A stretch of 64,000 nt of DNA from Balamuthia mandrillaris. Lineage: Eukaryota; Discosea; Longamoebia; Balamuthiidae. Made by a program: the position numbers and the translations under genes. Under the pieces are notes generated by a model, which saw only the letters and a list, made by a program, of their open reading frames with translations, did not search any database and had not been told where the DNA came from. This document shows, in pieces, positions 1 through 13,400 of this stretch (position 1 is its first letter; every line of letters begins with the position of its first letter). The DNA lies in NCBI GenBank assembly GCA_031835245.1, contig JAVKOQ010000008.1:248001-312000 (forward strand), written 5' to 3'.

Positions 1-190
1 GACGCCGTTCCTGTCTCGGTGTACGGTACTTGAGGTTGGCCAGCGGGATGTAAACATCCGGTTTCTTATTGTTTTCAGTCTCTCCAGAAGCAGCAACGGA
101 GGCGGTGGAGCGTCTTTGAGGAGGCCTTTTGACTGTCGAGGTAGCAAAAGAGTAGCACGGCGCCACTACCGTCAGCTTCGAACCCAGCGT
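1..190 (-). CDS. possible exon of an unrecognised gene running off the left edge
   Basis: The minus strand keeps an open frame across these bases (it reads ...TVKRPPQRRSTASV..., then PDVYIPLANLKYRTP near the edge). Basic residues, Ser and Pro dominate, as in a linker. No start codon or domain is recognised, and the 3' part would lie outside the window. This could be chance openness in GC-richer DNA. The following 190-845 stretch holds only short overlapping frames and low-complexity pyrimidine-rich sequence, and I see no gene in it. Confidence 0.2.
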
Positions 191-845
191 CGGTCCTGCT
201 GAGAGCCTGCTTTTGCCTGCCGCAAACAACAATGTCAAAGCGGGAAGGCCTGCTCCTTGCACTCTCCTCAAGTTGTGTGGATAACAGGTTGGCTGGGAAA
301 ACAGAGGCGTCACGCCGAAGGAGAAAGAACCGACAGTGCGCGGCTTCATTCCTTCTCTCTTCTTTTACTTTCTTTTCTTATTTTTTTTGGTTGAGCACCA
401 CATTCGAAACTGACGTCATGAATGTACATTTTCATTTATTGTCGACATTAGGTGCTTCTCGTGTCGACCCATCAGAAGAGGTGGTGCTCTTCTTCGTGGT
501 TGGTTTGTTGCTGTTCTTTTCCTCTGTCGTTGCTTCTGCTTCTCTCGCCTCTTCGTCTTCTTCTTGCTGATGCAGCAACGAATGTTGATGCTCATAGTAG
601 TAACCAAGCCTTTGCCCTTCTCCACGGAACCGTGACTGAACGAGTTGGTTTTAGTGATTAATGCATAGGTTTTGAACAAACGAAGAGCACAACGTACAAT
701 AGGTGCAAATAAGTTTCGAAAGTTGGACCAAACAGTTGACTCAGTGGAGGAGGATTGGCCGGTGGTATTATTACTTGTGATTGGAAGGACAGAAACGCTG
801 CCATCAGCGTTCCTACACTTTCTCCATTCCACCGCTCGTCCTTCA

Positions 846-1802
846 TCAGCAGTAGGACACGCCACAATGCTGAGCCATGAAGAAGATGATGATGGTGAAG
901 TTGATGATACAGATAACGACATCTCCAGAGAAGCAAATGTGGCTGCACTTGGCCGCATTATGTCCAACCATCCCCATATATCTGATCGTTGTTGAAGAGT
1001 GATGTAAGATTGCAATCATAAGAAAGAAAAACAAAAAGGAAAGAGGAGAAAACACAAACACATATAGCCAACAATAATGCCAGATAAATGTCCAAGCAAC
1101 GATGCCCTTGGAAATAGTAACTGCATCACCACTAACAAGATCCAAGGATAGAGCTTGCTGGGCACCTCTATCATACCAAACAGTCTATTGTGATTTAGCA
1201 TGTGGTTCTGTGTCAGCCATCTCTTATATGTGAGAGAAAGAACAGGCACTAGCATAAACACAAACACAACCACAACCACAAGAGCAAGAAGAGAGAACAA
1301 CAAACAAGAGAGAGAGAGAGAGAGAGAGGAATGACTTGGTGGAGTTGGAAGCAAGGCTGCTATTTTGGCGGAGGACAAGAAGAGCAAAGAGAACAGCAGA
1401 GAGACCAGCGCTGCACGTCCTGTATGGCGCAAAGCCAAACATTCCGGCTGAGCCACTGTAGTGAAACAAAGTCGCAATCACTTTCGCAAAAAAGAAATGT
1501 GAGAAGAGAGAAGCAAAAAAAAATAATGGAGCAGTTGGAGAGAGAGATACCCAAGTGGAGCAACTGGGACAGAAAAGCAAAGCAACAAACAATGTCATAA
1601 AAGAAGGCGATGGAGCCCACTTTGTTCTCAATGGGAGGAGCCAACGCTTGAAACGCCAGCAGGTTGAGCACGATGTGCAAAAAGCTCAGGTGGAGGAAAT
1701 TGGCGGTCAGCAATCTGTACACTGTGCGTCGTCGTTGTGGTTTGGGTTTAGTGCTAACTAAAATGATTTGGAGACAGAAAGAAGGTGGAGCAAGCCACAC
1801 AA

Positions 1803-1838
<36 letters not shown>

Positions 1839-2053
1839 GTGAGGCAAGACAAGGGTATCGAACACTGATATTTGTGAAGGATGACTGCAGGGCTGTTGCA
1901 CAGAGCTGGAAGAAGGCTGTTGGATGGGAAGCTAAACATGCACACCACATCGTAGCAGTACAAAGCCAAACAAAGAAGGGTCAGCGCTCGTGTGGTGAGC
2001 GGCAACCGCAAAAACCAGGCCTTGGCTTGAGCCCCCAACGAGTTGTCCGTCAT
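846..2053 (-). CDS. rhomboid intramembrane serine protease, RHBDL4/RHBDD1 type, with C-terminal UBA-like segment
   Basis: Multi-exon gene starting MTDNSLGAQAKAWF at 2053. Exon 1 (2053-1866) carries the first hydrophobic helix. After an intron with a CT tract comes YRLLTANFLHLSFLHIVLNL, the typical rhomboid TM2 segment with histidines. A later exon holds GLSAVLFALLVL, which matches the catalytic-serine helix (GxSG in most members, here GLSA). It is followed by SLLGHLSGIIVGY, which carries the catalytic histidine. The last exon reads YMGMVGHNAAKC...GDVVICIIN, a weak fit to a UBA domain (MG...A...GDV..A). RHBDL4 in animals is an ER protease that recognises ubiquitinated membrane clients, and the Ser/His dyad plus ubiquitin-binding tail suggests the same role here. 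Junctions after exon 1 are approximate. The introns contain GA/CT microsatellites at 1306-1328 and 1801-1838. Confidence 0.75.
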
Positions 2054-2250
2054 CTTCGTTTGCCCTTCCTGCTTGCATTTAGTGTCGACTCATGCATCAA
2101 TTTCTGCATTACGTCACCCCGCCTCATTATTGCAGAGAAAGGATAATTCATGACGTGTTTCAACAACGGGGACATTATTATTCCGAATCGCACTGCAAAT
2201 CTTTACCTTCTCCTTTCGTTCGTCCCAAACCAACACCAACGGGTGAGAAA

Positions 2251-2496
2251 ATGAGCAAGCTGCCCACCAAACAGCAGTACACCAACGTCACGGAACAGCA
2301 CGCGGGGCAATGGTGTTACCACGACGATGACTGCTGGTGCGGCATGGGCTCCAATCATTGCAACCGAGGGAGCTACGTGTGGTCCTGCTGCGGAGCCTGC
2401 GAGAAAAACACCAAGTGCACCAACGCACAGACGCACCCCTCCCACTGGTCCCAACCTGGCCACATGGCATGGCGCAGGAACTATCCATCCCTGTAA
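2251..2496 (+). CDS. small cysteine/histidine-rich protein, unrecognised
   Basis: An 81-codon frame beginning [13 protein letters not shown] and ending RRNYPSL. An upstream in-frame ATG at 2092 would add 53 residues. The core has the order [11 protein letters not shown], then [12 protein letters not shown], then HPSHW, so nine cysteines and several histidines are packed into about 45 residues. The W-x-CC...C...H spacing is reminiscent of small zinc-binding folds such as CHORD, but the match is too loose to name a family. It lies divergent from the rhomboid gene with about 40-200 bp between starts and may share its promoter. No signal peptide or membrane segment is visible, so a cytosolic metal-binding protein is the simplest reading. 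Confidence 0.5.
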   Translation: MSKLPTKQQYTNVTEQHAGQWCYHDDDCWCGMGSNHCNRGSYVWSCCGACEKNTKCTNAQTHPSHWSQPGHMAWRRNYPSL

Positions 2497-2672
2497 ATGC
2501 TCTTTTGTTGTTATTTTTGTTGTTCAGAACAAAGAAATGTAGAAATGATAAAAGTGGTTTTTTTTCAAAAAAAGTTGGGCAACTACTATGTGCAGCTTTG
2601 GCAAAGGAAGAGAAAGGAAGGACTACTATGTGCAGGGGCTTAAAATGAAGGAGGAAAGAAGAGAAAGAGAGC

Positions 2673-3765
<1,093 letters not shown>

Positions 3766-4213
3766 TCTTTTCTTTGTATCTTACTCCTCTCGAGGACGAC
3801 CAAAACTGTTAGGAACCACCCTGCTGCCACCGCCTCCTTGAAAATTTTTTTTTGGGTTCTCAACTTTTCCCACTACGAAAAAAGTAGTGGTGGTCGGTAA
3901 ACGTAGCGCGGGGAACTTCTTCTTTGCAAACAACCGACCAAAGACACTCCTTTTGCTTCCCTCCGAAATTCGGGGGGGATGACGCAGGAAGGTTCTTTTT
4001 TTTGTCGATTCTTTCCCCACCGAAATTTCCATTCCGAAAACCCTCAAGCATGAACGAAATTTCTCTGCAAACCTGGAGGCGATTGGTCGAAAAAACTCCG
4101 TATAAAAATTAACCAAAAAAAAATGGGTGGCGCCGTTTCGCACAGGTTTTGGTCAGAAACCGTTGAACGGAAAAGAGAGGTTGGTCCCGGCAAAGGAAGA
4201 AAGAGCGTGAAGG

Positions 4214-5404
4214 ATGGCTCGTATCGTGCATCCCTCCGTTGGTTATAGGATCGAAGGAGGAGGAAGGGACTTGGAAGATGAAGAGTGTGGAGGAGGTGCA
4301 AGCTCTTCTGCCTCAGAAAAATACATCGATGAGGTACTGATCAACTTTTACTTCGACCCAAGGTTGACAGAGGTGATCTTTAACTAACGCCTCGGGTTAA
4401 GGTATTTGACTTGGCGGATAACGACGTCCGGTTCTATAAAGAGAATTTTTTGGACCAAGGTTTGGAGGGGGCTATGTGCTTGTAAAATAGTTGACTCTGA
4501 TCATCTCCTATTCTATGATCCTTCACTACATAGGTCCGCACATGACATACCTTTGTAAAGACTCGGACATAGGACCGGCAGCATTATCCGTGATCTTTGA
4601 TGAGGAGGAGAAAGAATACGTGGGTATGTCTCGCACATGTAGGGTAAGTGACCGTCTTACCAGAAGAAGAAGGGCTAAGTTAACGAGATGGTACTTGCCT
4701 TGTAGGGCACGCAACGAATTAGAGTTCCAAGTTCTAAAGTGAAAGTGGCGTGGTGGCGCAAATTGTTCCACTTGGGACCTTCAACCGCAGACGTAGTTCG
4801 AGCGGTGGACTCAACACTTCCAGCTTCCAGGATGAAACTCTGCTCTAATCCAAATGTGACGGACAGACTGCTGGAAATTGAGGAAAAGCAAAGCATAAAA
4901 GGATTCAAATTTGGCATCTTATACGCGCAGGAGGGTCAAACCAAAGAGGAAGAAATGTTTGCGAACGGTAACCGTGTTGCCTATTGTGTTTTGTTTTTGT
5001 TTTTGCTTTTGTTTTGCTTTTGTTGGTTTTTATTTGTTTGTTTTTATTTGTTTGTTTGCATGTTTATTTGCTTGCTTTTTTTTTTTGGATTGCTCATCGA
5101 CGTCGTCTCGGCAGTCGACACCAGCGAAGAGTTTGAAGAATTCTTGGACTTCATAGGGGACAGGGTGCAGTTAAATGGGTGGAGCAATTTCAGAGCTGGC
5201 CTAGACGTCCGGAGTATGCTGTTCCCTCTTCATAGTTTGTTTTGTCAGTCGTTCTCACGGTGGTATTGAATCAAACTAGATGGCACGACCGGTACCCATG
5301 GTCTTTACATCAAGTGGAATAATAATGAAATCATGTACCACGTCTCCACAATGCTTCCCTACAATCCTTTAGACAAGCAGCAGGTGTGTTGCTCCCTCCT
5401 CTGT

Positions 5405-5436
<32 letters not shown>

Positions 5437-6372
5437 TCATCGCTCCCAACATCGCTCTCTTCCCTCCTCGTTTCTCTTCTCTTCATCATTCTCTTCTCCT
5501 TCTCCTTCTCCTTCTCCTTCTCCTTCTCCTTCTCCTTCTCCTTCTCCTTCTCCTTCTCCTTCTCCTTCTCCTTCTCCTTCTCCTCCTTCTCCTCCTTCTC
5601 CTTCTCCTTCTCCTTCCTTCTCCTTCTCCTTTTCTCTTCTCTTCCTCTTCTCTTCTCTTCTCTTCTTCTCTTCTCTTCTCTTCTTCTTCTCTTCTCTTCT
5701 CTTCTCTTCTCTTCTCTTCTCTTCTCTTCTCTTCTCTTCTCTTCTCTTCTCTTCTCTATGCTCCTTCTTCTATCATCGTAGAAGTGCAGCAAATGCTAAT
5801 AAACCTGAATCAGCTGGAGCGGAAAAGGCACATTGGCAATGATATAGTGGTAATAGTGTGGCAGGATGGAGACACAGTGTACAGACCCACCACCATCAGC
5901 TCTCGCCAAGTCCGTATCCTTTTTCTTTTCCAGTGCTTGCAAATGCTGTAATCAGGCGTCACGGCTCTGCATGTCGTCTTCTCCCTTATTTTCTCTTTAA
6001 CCAGCAGCACACACAGATGTAGCATTTGTTATAAAAGCAGTTGTGATGGAGGACGAACCAGAAGAAACCTACTATCGAATGGCTGTAGTTTCAAAAGATG
6101 GAGTACCACCATTCGGCCCGGAGATGGACCCTGATGCTGTCTTCAAGAAAGGAGAAGAGTTTAAAGAATTTTTCTACACCAAACGTATGCTCCTTGTTCT
6201 TGTTGTTGGCGTACTTGGATAGTGGGGGATGGTGGCTAACAACATTCCATTAAAATCTTGCGATGCAGTGCTCAACGCTGAGAAGGCCAGTTACGATGCG
6301 CCCATTCTGGAAAACAAGCTCACGCGAACACGAACTGCATTGTTGAAGGACTTGGCGGAAACTTTCCTTTAG
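4214..6372 (+). CDS. Rap GTPase-activating protein (RapGAP domain protein)
   Basis: Nine exons keep frame: 4214-4333, 4402-4459, 4534-4619, 4706-4967, 5115-5213, 5280-5383, 5790-5913, 6023-6184 and 6269-6372, giving about 372 residues. Recognisable RapGAP blocks in order: VFDLADNDVRFYKENFLDQ, VPSSKVKVAWWRKLF, IEEKQSIKGFKFGILYAQEG, EEFLDFIGDRVQLNGW, NGTTGTH, EIMYHVSTMLPYNPLDKQQ, and KRHIGNDIVVIVWQD, which contains the catalytic-helix asparagine region (HIGND). The protein is little more than the GAP domain. The family stimulates GTP hydrolysis on Rap1 through an asparagine thumb. Intron 6 is expanded by a large CTTCTC/CTTCT array (about 5490-5755). Exon 3 ends at a GTGGGT donor, the least certain junction. 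Confidence 0.92.
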
Positions 6373-7089
6373 GACTTTATTTTAATTGTTATCCGCCCAT
6401 GTGAAGATCTCTGTTGTTTTTCTTACTTTTTTGAGATGAAGCCATTCTCCCCGGACCAATCAAACAATGCTTGAGGTACACATTTTATCAGATGTGGTGG
6501 ATTTCCTTTCAGTTTTCGGTCTGCCACCTGCCTGGTCACCGTAGTCCCTTGCGTGCAACATGTTACGCAAGTCGGGCAATGTGCGGAGAAAAGATAAAGA
6601 ACCACAACCGAAAAGGTCCGTCAGCGTTACAGCGTAACTTTGCCTGAGTATACAATTTTTCCGATGCAGTCCGCCACCCTTACGTGTATTGGCAGTCACG
6701 TCTTTCAGCAGGCCCTACCCAGCAAGGCGCGTTATGGGAGCAAATGTCCAAATACGGCAGGTCTCGGTCCGCTCTCTTCTGAAATTCCGTTGGTCGATGT
6801 TGCTTCATTCATTCCACGAAACCAATCCTCAATCAAATGTGGTATAGATTGCAAATAAATTGGGGTTACCGAAAACGGCCGCGTTACCTCCATTTTTTTT
6901 CCCAACAGAAAATATTTCAGCGTTTTTTTCACCTTTTCTTTTCCTCCAAACCTTCACATCACACACAGGCCCCCAACAACCCTCTCCCTCTTATACGCTG
7001 TACCACTATAATTTTTTTTTAAGGGGAGCTTTTTTTTTGTGGTTGGTTAAAACCGTGTACACCTCCAGTGTTATAAAAAATCTTTAAGG
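6373..7089. other. intergenic region, presumed promoter of the downstream secreted-protein gene
   Basis: No conserved coding frame is seen. The last 150 bp are pyrimidine-rich with T runs (7012-7020, 7031-7039). The sequence around 6992-7015 contains TATACGCTG and CACTATAAT, which may be core promoter elements for the strongly codon-biased gene that starts at 7090. Confidence 0.3.
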
Positions 7090-8097
7090 ATGGCTTCTCG
7101 CACTGCCGTGTTGGCCTTGTTGGCTGTGGCCCTGGCTTGCGTGGCCTTGGTCGAAGGTCAATGGATTGCCGACTGCTCGCAAGGGGACTGCATCTTCGCG
7201 AACAACATGGGGCAAGATCAGCTGAGCTACTATTCCGACCCGCTGATGGACGACTACTCGGACGGTATCGTGGACTGGGGTGCTAACTGGTATTCCACCC
7301 CCTTCAACGCCAGTTGGGACATCTTGCCTGTCCGCTGGAACACCACAGTAACCCCGGATGACTTTACCGTGCCTGCTGGACAGAAATGGACCCTCAACAG
7401 CATTACCTTCATTGGAACGGAGGACCCCACCCACGACTTGCAGGTCAACAGGAAGATGTACTGGTACTTCTGGAACAACGTTCAGCGCCTTCAGAACGGC
7501 ACCTGGTACAACCAACCGGACGAGGTGGACCAGCCCTTCTGGTATGCCAGGTGTAATGCCGCCGGCAACAACCCCAACTTGGTTGCCAACAGCACCCGCT
7601 TCTTCCGTCGTGGATCCCTCTGCTACGCCTACACCTGCACCTTCGAGGAGCCCTTGGTGATCGACAACACCAACAGCACCGAGGACAGGATCGTGTGGCA
7701 CGCGTGGATCAAGCACCACATGTGGAGCTTGGTTACCCTCTACCGAGAGGCCTACTGGCAGCACACCACCAAACCCCTCTACTTGACCAACCCTCCCATG
7801 AACGGCAACCACCAGGTCGCTTGGGTTGGCGGCAACACCACCGGCATTCGCTCCTTCCCATGGACCTACTACAGCACCGCTGACCTGACCCTCTACGACA
7901 AGTGGTTCTCCTGGGCGCCCTATGAGTTCTTTGGCGAACTTATCCCTGGTCCTGATAGGGGCTTCCAGACTGACTGGCCTATTCTGTACGTTTTGTTGCT
8001 TGCTTCCTTCCTCCGCTGATCAGTTTCCCCGTTTGCTAATTCGATTTCTTTTTTTCTTTTTCATCACAGCATCCGCGGCTCTGTTGAAACGGCTTAA
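7090..8097 (+). CDS. secreted glycoprotein, family unrecognised
   Basis: Exon 1 runs 7090-7985; intron 7986-8069 (GTACG...CACAG); the last exon ends with TAA at 8095-8097 and codes WPILIRGSVETA. The N-terminus MASRTAVLALLAVALACVAL is a clear signal peptide, probably cleaved near VEGQ. The mature chain is rich in Trp and Tyr, has paired cysteines (ADCSQGDC, CYAYTC) and at least six N-glycosylation sequons (NAS, NTT, NGT, NST). There is no transmembrane anchor. Third codon positions are strongly C-biased compared with neighbours, suggesting high expression. I do not recognise a catalytic motif; a surface, lectin-like or cyst-wall protein would fit but is a guess. Confidence 0.8.
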
Positions 8098-8348
8098 ACG
8101 TTGGTGTTTACTTGCAGACCCGCCCGCGCCCCCACCAAGGAGGGATCAAATCTTTGTTTAAACCTTTTTTATTATTATTATTTGCAAAAACATGTAAGGG
8201 GGCTATATGAATTCTACTTCAGCTGCTATTTTAATCCCTCATCCGATCCTCGGATGGGGGGAAGACCAAGCTTCTTCTTTTAATGTTGTATCAATAACTA
8301 TTTAGTTCAGTTTTGTGTTTGCCCTCGCTTCATTTTTTGCGTTTATCC

Positions 8349-10113
8349 TCATTTGCTCGTTGTGAGTGTTGCGGTTTGGTGGAGCAAGTCATCCTCCTCG
8401 CCCTCGCCAATAGAGCGGCGTGTGCGCTTGTGTGGTCTTGTCGGGGCGTTACTGTTGGTGGAAGAGTGCACTTCTGCCGCTGTGCCGCAAACGTCCAGTT
8501 CAACCGATCCCAATGCCTCCAGAAATAAGGATTGCCTCCGTTCTTTGTCTTCTTTCTCTTCGTTTTTCTCTGTTCTGCATGGCAAGCGTTGGGGTGCGTG
8601 CGCTTCTGCTTCCTTCACGGGTGCGTTGGCTTGGTGGTGTTGTGAGCGACGCAAGCCAGTGTTGTTGTTGCTTGTAGTGGTGGTGGTGCTGGTGAATGTA
8701 CAGGTTTCTTTGGAAAAGGCGGAGGATGAAGAGAACGATGAAAAAGTGGAAGTTATTGTGATGTCATTGAGTTGCGAGCTGCTCCGACTGAGGCTTTTAC
8801 CAAAATAAGTCCTCAAAAGGGCAGTTGAGCATGCAACTGTTGGTACAATGGCCTTTGGCCGGAGGAATGCCACAAGCTCTTGTAGCTCCGAAAAAGAAGA
8901 ATGGATGGAATACAAAACGTGCTGTGCAAAGTTAGCAGTCAGTAACAAAAGAGATACAATTGTAGAGAGAAGGTGGGCAAACCCAAACACCGTTTGCAAA
9001 ACACGGCTGCTCGCAATACAATGACGTGTCATGCAGCCCATTGCCAGGTATACCAAACCACTGCGTGGACTGTGTGGTATGTAGAGGAGGAAAGAAATCA
9101 GATAAGATAACAGTGGGCCTAGGGAAGCATACCGGCTTTATGTAGAGTGCACTGGAAGAAGCTTTTGCGCCCTTCTTTGCAAAAGTCTGCACTTGACAGG
9201 CGTGGAAGCGAGTGGAAGAAGCATCAGTGGTGATGTATTGCTGCTGGTCCGGCAACAAACACAGCACTGCATACAGTCGCTCATCCACGCACACCTGCAC
9301 ATCCAACACCATTGCAAAGGAAACATTTGAGTCAACAACTTGGAAGAGCATTCTTTCAAGCTCATTGGAAGGAGTGGTACTTGTGTGTTGAATTCTTGTG
9401 CGACAGCTTTGAAGATCAGTTCAGTGCCTAGCATCTCGCACTCCAAATAGACCCGCATATCAGGAGGGTGCTTGCGCATGATTTGCAAAACCTGTTCTAT
9501 GGCTGCTTCCTGCGATGCACCATGATATAGTTGTTAGTGCAGGAAGAAAGGAAAGAAGATAAATGTACATGCAACCACAAAAGAGAAAAAGAATACAGTA
9601 CTTTTGTGGGCAGTGTCCAAAACGGAGAACAAAAAGTGGTGTCCAAGAAGAGACGATCGACCTGGCCAACGATTCTTCGCAAGGCAGGCTCCTCTTGCAT
9701 GGACGGTTCGTAGCGCAAGTCCCCTGTGTGCAGGTACACCCCAAATGGTCCTTCCAACAACAGCCTTACTTGTGTCATACAAGAGTAACCAGAAGGGGAA
9801 GGATGCACAAGGGAGGGGAAGGAGAAGGAGAAAGAGATAAGGAGAGGAGAGGCAGACAGAGAATAGAAGACCGTACATGGCGTCACCAGGACAATGGTTT
9901 GCTGGAAGGAGAGTGACGCACACAGAGGCCTCTTCTTCTTCTTCCTCCTCCTCTTCATAAAACGTCAGCATGTGTGGGGTATGGTAGGCCAGCGGGCGAA
10001 ACAAGCCTCGTTCCAGCTTCGGAAAGCGTTGCAAGGCCAGCTCTCGCGTTTGAAAAGTACAGTAAATGGGGCCATTGTTCCAACTATCCGATAGACCCAA
10101 GTAGTGATCTGCG

Positions 10114-10149
<36 letters not shown>

Positions 10150-10328
10150 GTTATCATTCTGCAAGAACAACAACAGCATGAGGAGGAAGAACCTGCATGA
10201 AAATGCGTGAGGAAGTAAGCCTTGACGCCAGCGCGGACCTTGAAGTTATCAACGACAATTGCTGTGTGGGGCAGCACCCCGTTGAAGCCCAGCCGGCCGC
10301 TGCTGCTGCTACTACTGCTGCTGCTCAT
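8349..10328 (-). CDS. SNM1/Artemis/Apollo family metallo-beta-lactamase/beta-CASP DNA nuclease
   Basis: Multi-exon gene starting MSSSSSSSSSGRLGF at 10328. Exon 1 (10328-10193) ends in the middle of the metal motif: THFHA, then D-H-Y after the intron, restores HxHxDH at residues 42-47. Next come GPIYCTFQTRELAL, LLPANHCPGDAM, FGVYLHTGDLRYEPSM and RLFLDTTFC, all typical SNM1 blocks (motifs 2-4). The beta-CASP part includes MRVYLECEMLGTELIFKAVA and ends YSIHSSFSELQELVAFLRP. Family members are 5' exonucleases or hairpin endonucleases in crosslink repair, telomere processing or end joining. The C-terminal ~150 residues are Ser/Thr-rich and unrecognised. Junctions after exon 2 (from 10108) are approximate. 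The first intron has a GA/CT tract directly before its 3' splice site. Confidence 0.85.
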
Positions 10329-10446
10329 CTTGTCCTGCCGCTACAGAGAAAGAAAATGTTTCGAGGAAGAAATTTGGGCTGGGCAAAATTCCACAAATTA
10401 TAGCAAACATTTTAAAATAGTACAGGAGGAGAGGAGGTGGAAGAGG

Positions 10447-13400
10447 TCACTTGGTGAGTTGAGCGTGGATCCAGCCATTCCATTGATGGTAGTGAAGGTT
10501 CTGGGCCATGGCCCGCTCGTACAGAGTCATGATGTTTTGGGTGCAGCGCTCCCCACGCATGCTCAAGTTCAGCTTGATGGCCATCGCCATGGAGAAGAAC
10601 AGCTCCCGTTGTAGTTTCTCCAGCTCGCTTTCCAAGTGCTTCACTCTTTCCTCTTTCTCCTTCTTGTTCTTCTGCTTTTCGTTCCTTTCCTTCTCCTTCT
10701 CTTTTTCTTGTTGGGAAGCAACAGCGTTGATGGCGGATGAGGTTGCTGAGAGCAGTCTCTTCTCCAAGTCCTTGTTTTGTTCTTCGAGAATGGATGCAGA
10801 TTCCTCAACCTTACGCTTTTGTTCTTCCGCAAGGTCCTTCTACATTCGTTCAATAATGCATACTACATGAGTACAAGTGGTGACAACAACAGTTGTTAAA
10901 GCGAGACAAGTAACGCACCTCTGCGCTTAGGCAAGCCAGCTTCTCTTGCAAAGAAGCGTTAATTTGGCGCAATGCTTGCATGTCATTCTGGCACTGCAGG
11001 TCTTTATCTTGTAGCTCTTGTAGGTCACGTTGAAGGCCCGCGTTCTGGGCTTGAAGTTGGTTCAGCTCTTCTCTTAATCCTGCTGTCTCTTCTTCGTTCC
11101 GTGAAGTAACGTCAATTTGAGCTTTACTCAAATCTTCGAACTGGTGCTGCAACTGGTTTCGTTCTTCGTTCAAGCTCTTTACCTCCTGCTCTTTTTGTTG
11201 TAGTTGAACCACGACAAGGTCGAGGTTATGTTTTTGCTCTTTTGCCGCTCTCACCAATGACTCACTCTCTTCTTCCAGGTCCTTCAATCGACTAACGAGT
11301 CGCTCGTTCTCTGCAACCTGTTGCCGCATTTCATTTTCTTTTTCCTCCAATCTACTTCGCAGGTGTTGCAGCTCCTCAGTGGTGCTGCTCTGTTGCTGCT
11401 GCAACTGAAGCTTGAGGTCGCTCTGTTGCTCCTCTTTTTGCTGTTGTTTCTTCAGATCATTCTTCAGCTCTTCCACTTTGTGCTTTTTGCTAGCAAGCTT
11501 CGCCTCCAAATGTACGACAGAGAGGGTCTTTTCCTCAACTTCCCGCTGTTGTGCTTGCTTCGAGGCTTCAAGCTGCTCAATAACCTTGTTCTTTTCTTCC
11601 AGTCCCAAAACGGTTGATTTCAGGGATTCCGTCAATTGGGCCGCTTCCTCGGCCGCAGCTTCTCTCCGTAACTTGTCTTCTCTTTGTTCATCTTCCAAGC
11701 TTGTCACCCTCGTGTGAAGTTCTAGCGTTTCTTCTTCCTTTTTGCGCAGGTCCTCCTTGAGTTGGCGAACCTCTTCCTGGGAGTGCCCCAATTTCTCCTG
11801 CAAAGCCTCCATCTCTCTTTTCTGCTCGGCCTGTTCGGCCTGAGCTTGGGCCAAGGCCTCCTCCAGAGAGAGACATCGCATCTTCACTTCCATTCTCTCT
11901 TTGCTGGCTTCTTCCTCCGTGTTGCCCATTTGCTGGCTCAGCTCTTGCAGCATTCGTTGGTGCTCTTCCTTTTGTTTTTCCTTTGCTTCCTGCAGGCGTT
12001 GATACCGGTCCGCTTGTCTCTGTTCTGCCTCTTTCAAGCCCACCACCTCCTCTGTCAACGCCAGCACGCTCTCCTCTGCCTTTGTCACGGCCTCCTTCAG
12101 CTCCTCCACTTGCTTCTGCCAGGCTTCATCCTTCTCCGCTGCACTTTCTTTGGCTTTCGCCAATGCTTCCTCCTTTTCCGCCAAGTGCACGGCTTGCTTC
12201 TGTTCTGCTTCCTTGAGTGTAACCACATCAGCTTTAGTTGCCTCCAGCTCTGATTCCACCTGAGCCAAGCTGTGTTGCAAGGCCGCATGCGATTCGCATT
12301 TCCTTTCCAATTCCACTGATAGCTTCGCTCTAGCATCCTCCGCACTCATCAAGTTGTTACGTAGTTCTTCAGCAGTGGCGCGTGCTTCCTCCAGAGCCAC
12401 CTGAGTGTGCGTCTTCTGCTCTTCCAACTGATTGCCTATCTCCGCTTTGACGTTCTCCAACTCGGTCTGCAACTGTTGGACAAGAGCTTCGTGTTTTCGG
12501 TTCACTTCAGCATGTTCCTCTTGCAGCTGCTGAGCACGATTGACAGCACGCACAACTTCCGCTTCACTTTCTTCCAGTTTTTGAGTGAGTTGTTCCTTCT
12601 CAAGAGCAAGCGCTTGCAGGCTTGTTGCGTGACTTTGTGTCTCCTCGTCCTTTTGCTGTTGCAGTTGTTGTAACTCCTCTTGTAGCCGCTTGACGTCGTT
12701 GTCTTGCTCTTGCAGCTTCTGCTGATATTCAACTCGAGCACCATCGAGCATCTGTTGCAGTTTATCCAGTTCAGCTTGGCTATTTATGAAACGCTTATTA
12801 GTCTGCTCCATTTCCATTGCCTGCGCTTCTATCTTTTGGGTCTTGGCCTCCAGAGATTTGGCTTGTTCCTCTACTGTTTGCGTTAGAGCTTGTTGTTGTT
12901 TTGCGGCTTCTTGTTGTAGCTCCTCCTTCTCCGCTTTCTCCTTCTCCAGCGCATTCTGCTGTTCTGTCAGGGCTCGACGCACTTCTTCGATTTGCTGTGT
13001 TTGTTCTACTAAATGCTTCTCCAGATCTCCTCTCTGTTCAATCGCTTGCTTTAGAGCATTCAACTCATTGGATATCAGGGCTTCTCTAGTTCCACTCTCT
13101 TTCTCTTTCTGTTGGAGGAGGGCCTGTTGAGCTTCCAACTCTTGCTTCAAACCAGCAGCTTGCTCCTGCAAAGATGTCTTTTCTTCCGCCCAATCTCTCT
13201 CCTTCTGTTCCAGCTGTGATAGTTGTGCAACTAACTGTTTGTGCTCTTCTTCTTGCTCCTCTTTCTTTGTTTGCAAGCTTTGATAACGCTCTTGGGACTC
13301 CTTTACTGCTTCCTTTAGGCTGGTCACCTCCTCGTTCATTCGTGCGATGCTGTCCTCTGCCTTTGATAAAGCCTCCGTTAGCTCTTCCACTTGCTTCTGC

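Noticed and set aside
5406-5842. Ser-Pro, Phe-Ser and Arg-Glu frames near 5.4-5.8 kb
   Set aside because: They are microsatellite translations within a RapGAP intron, not genes.
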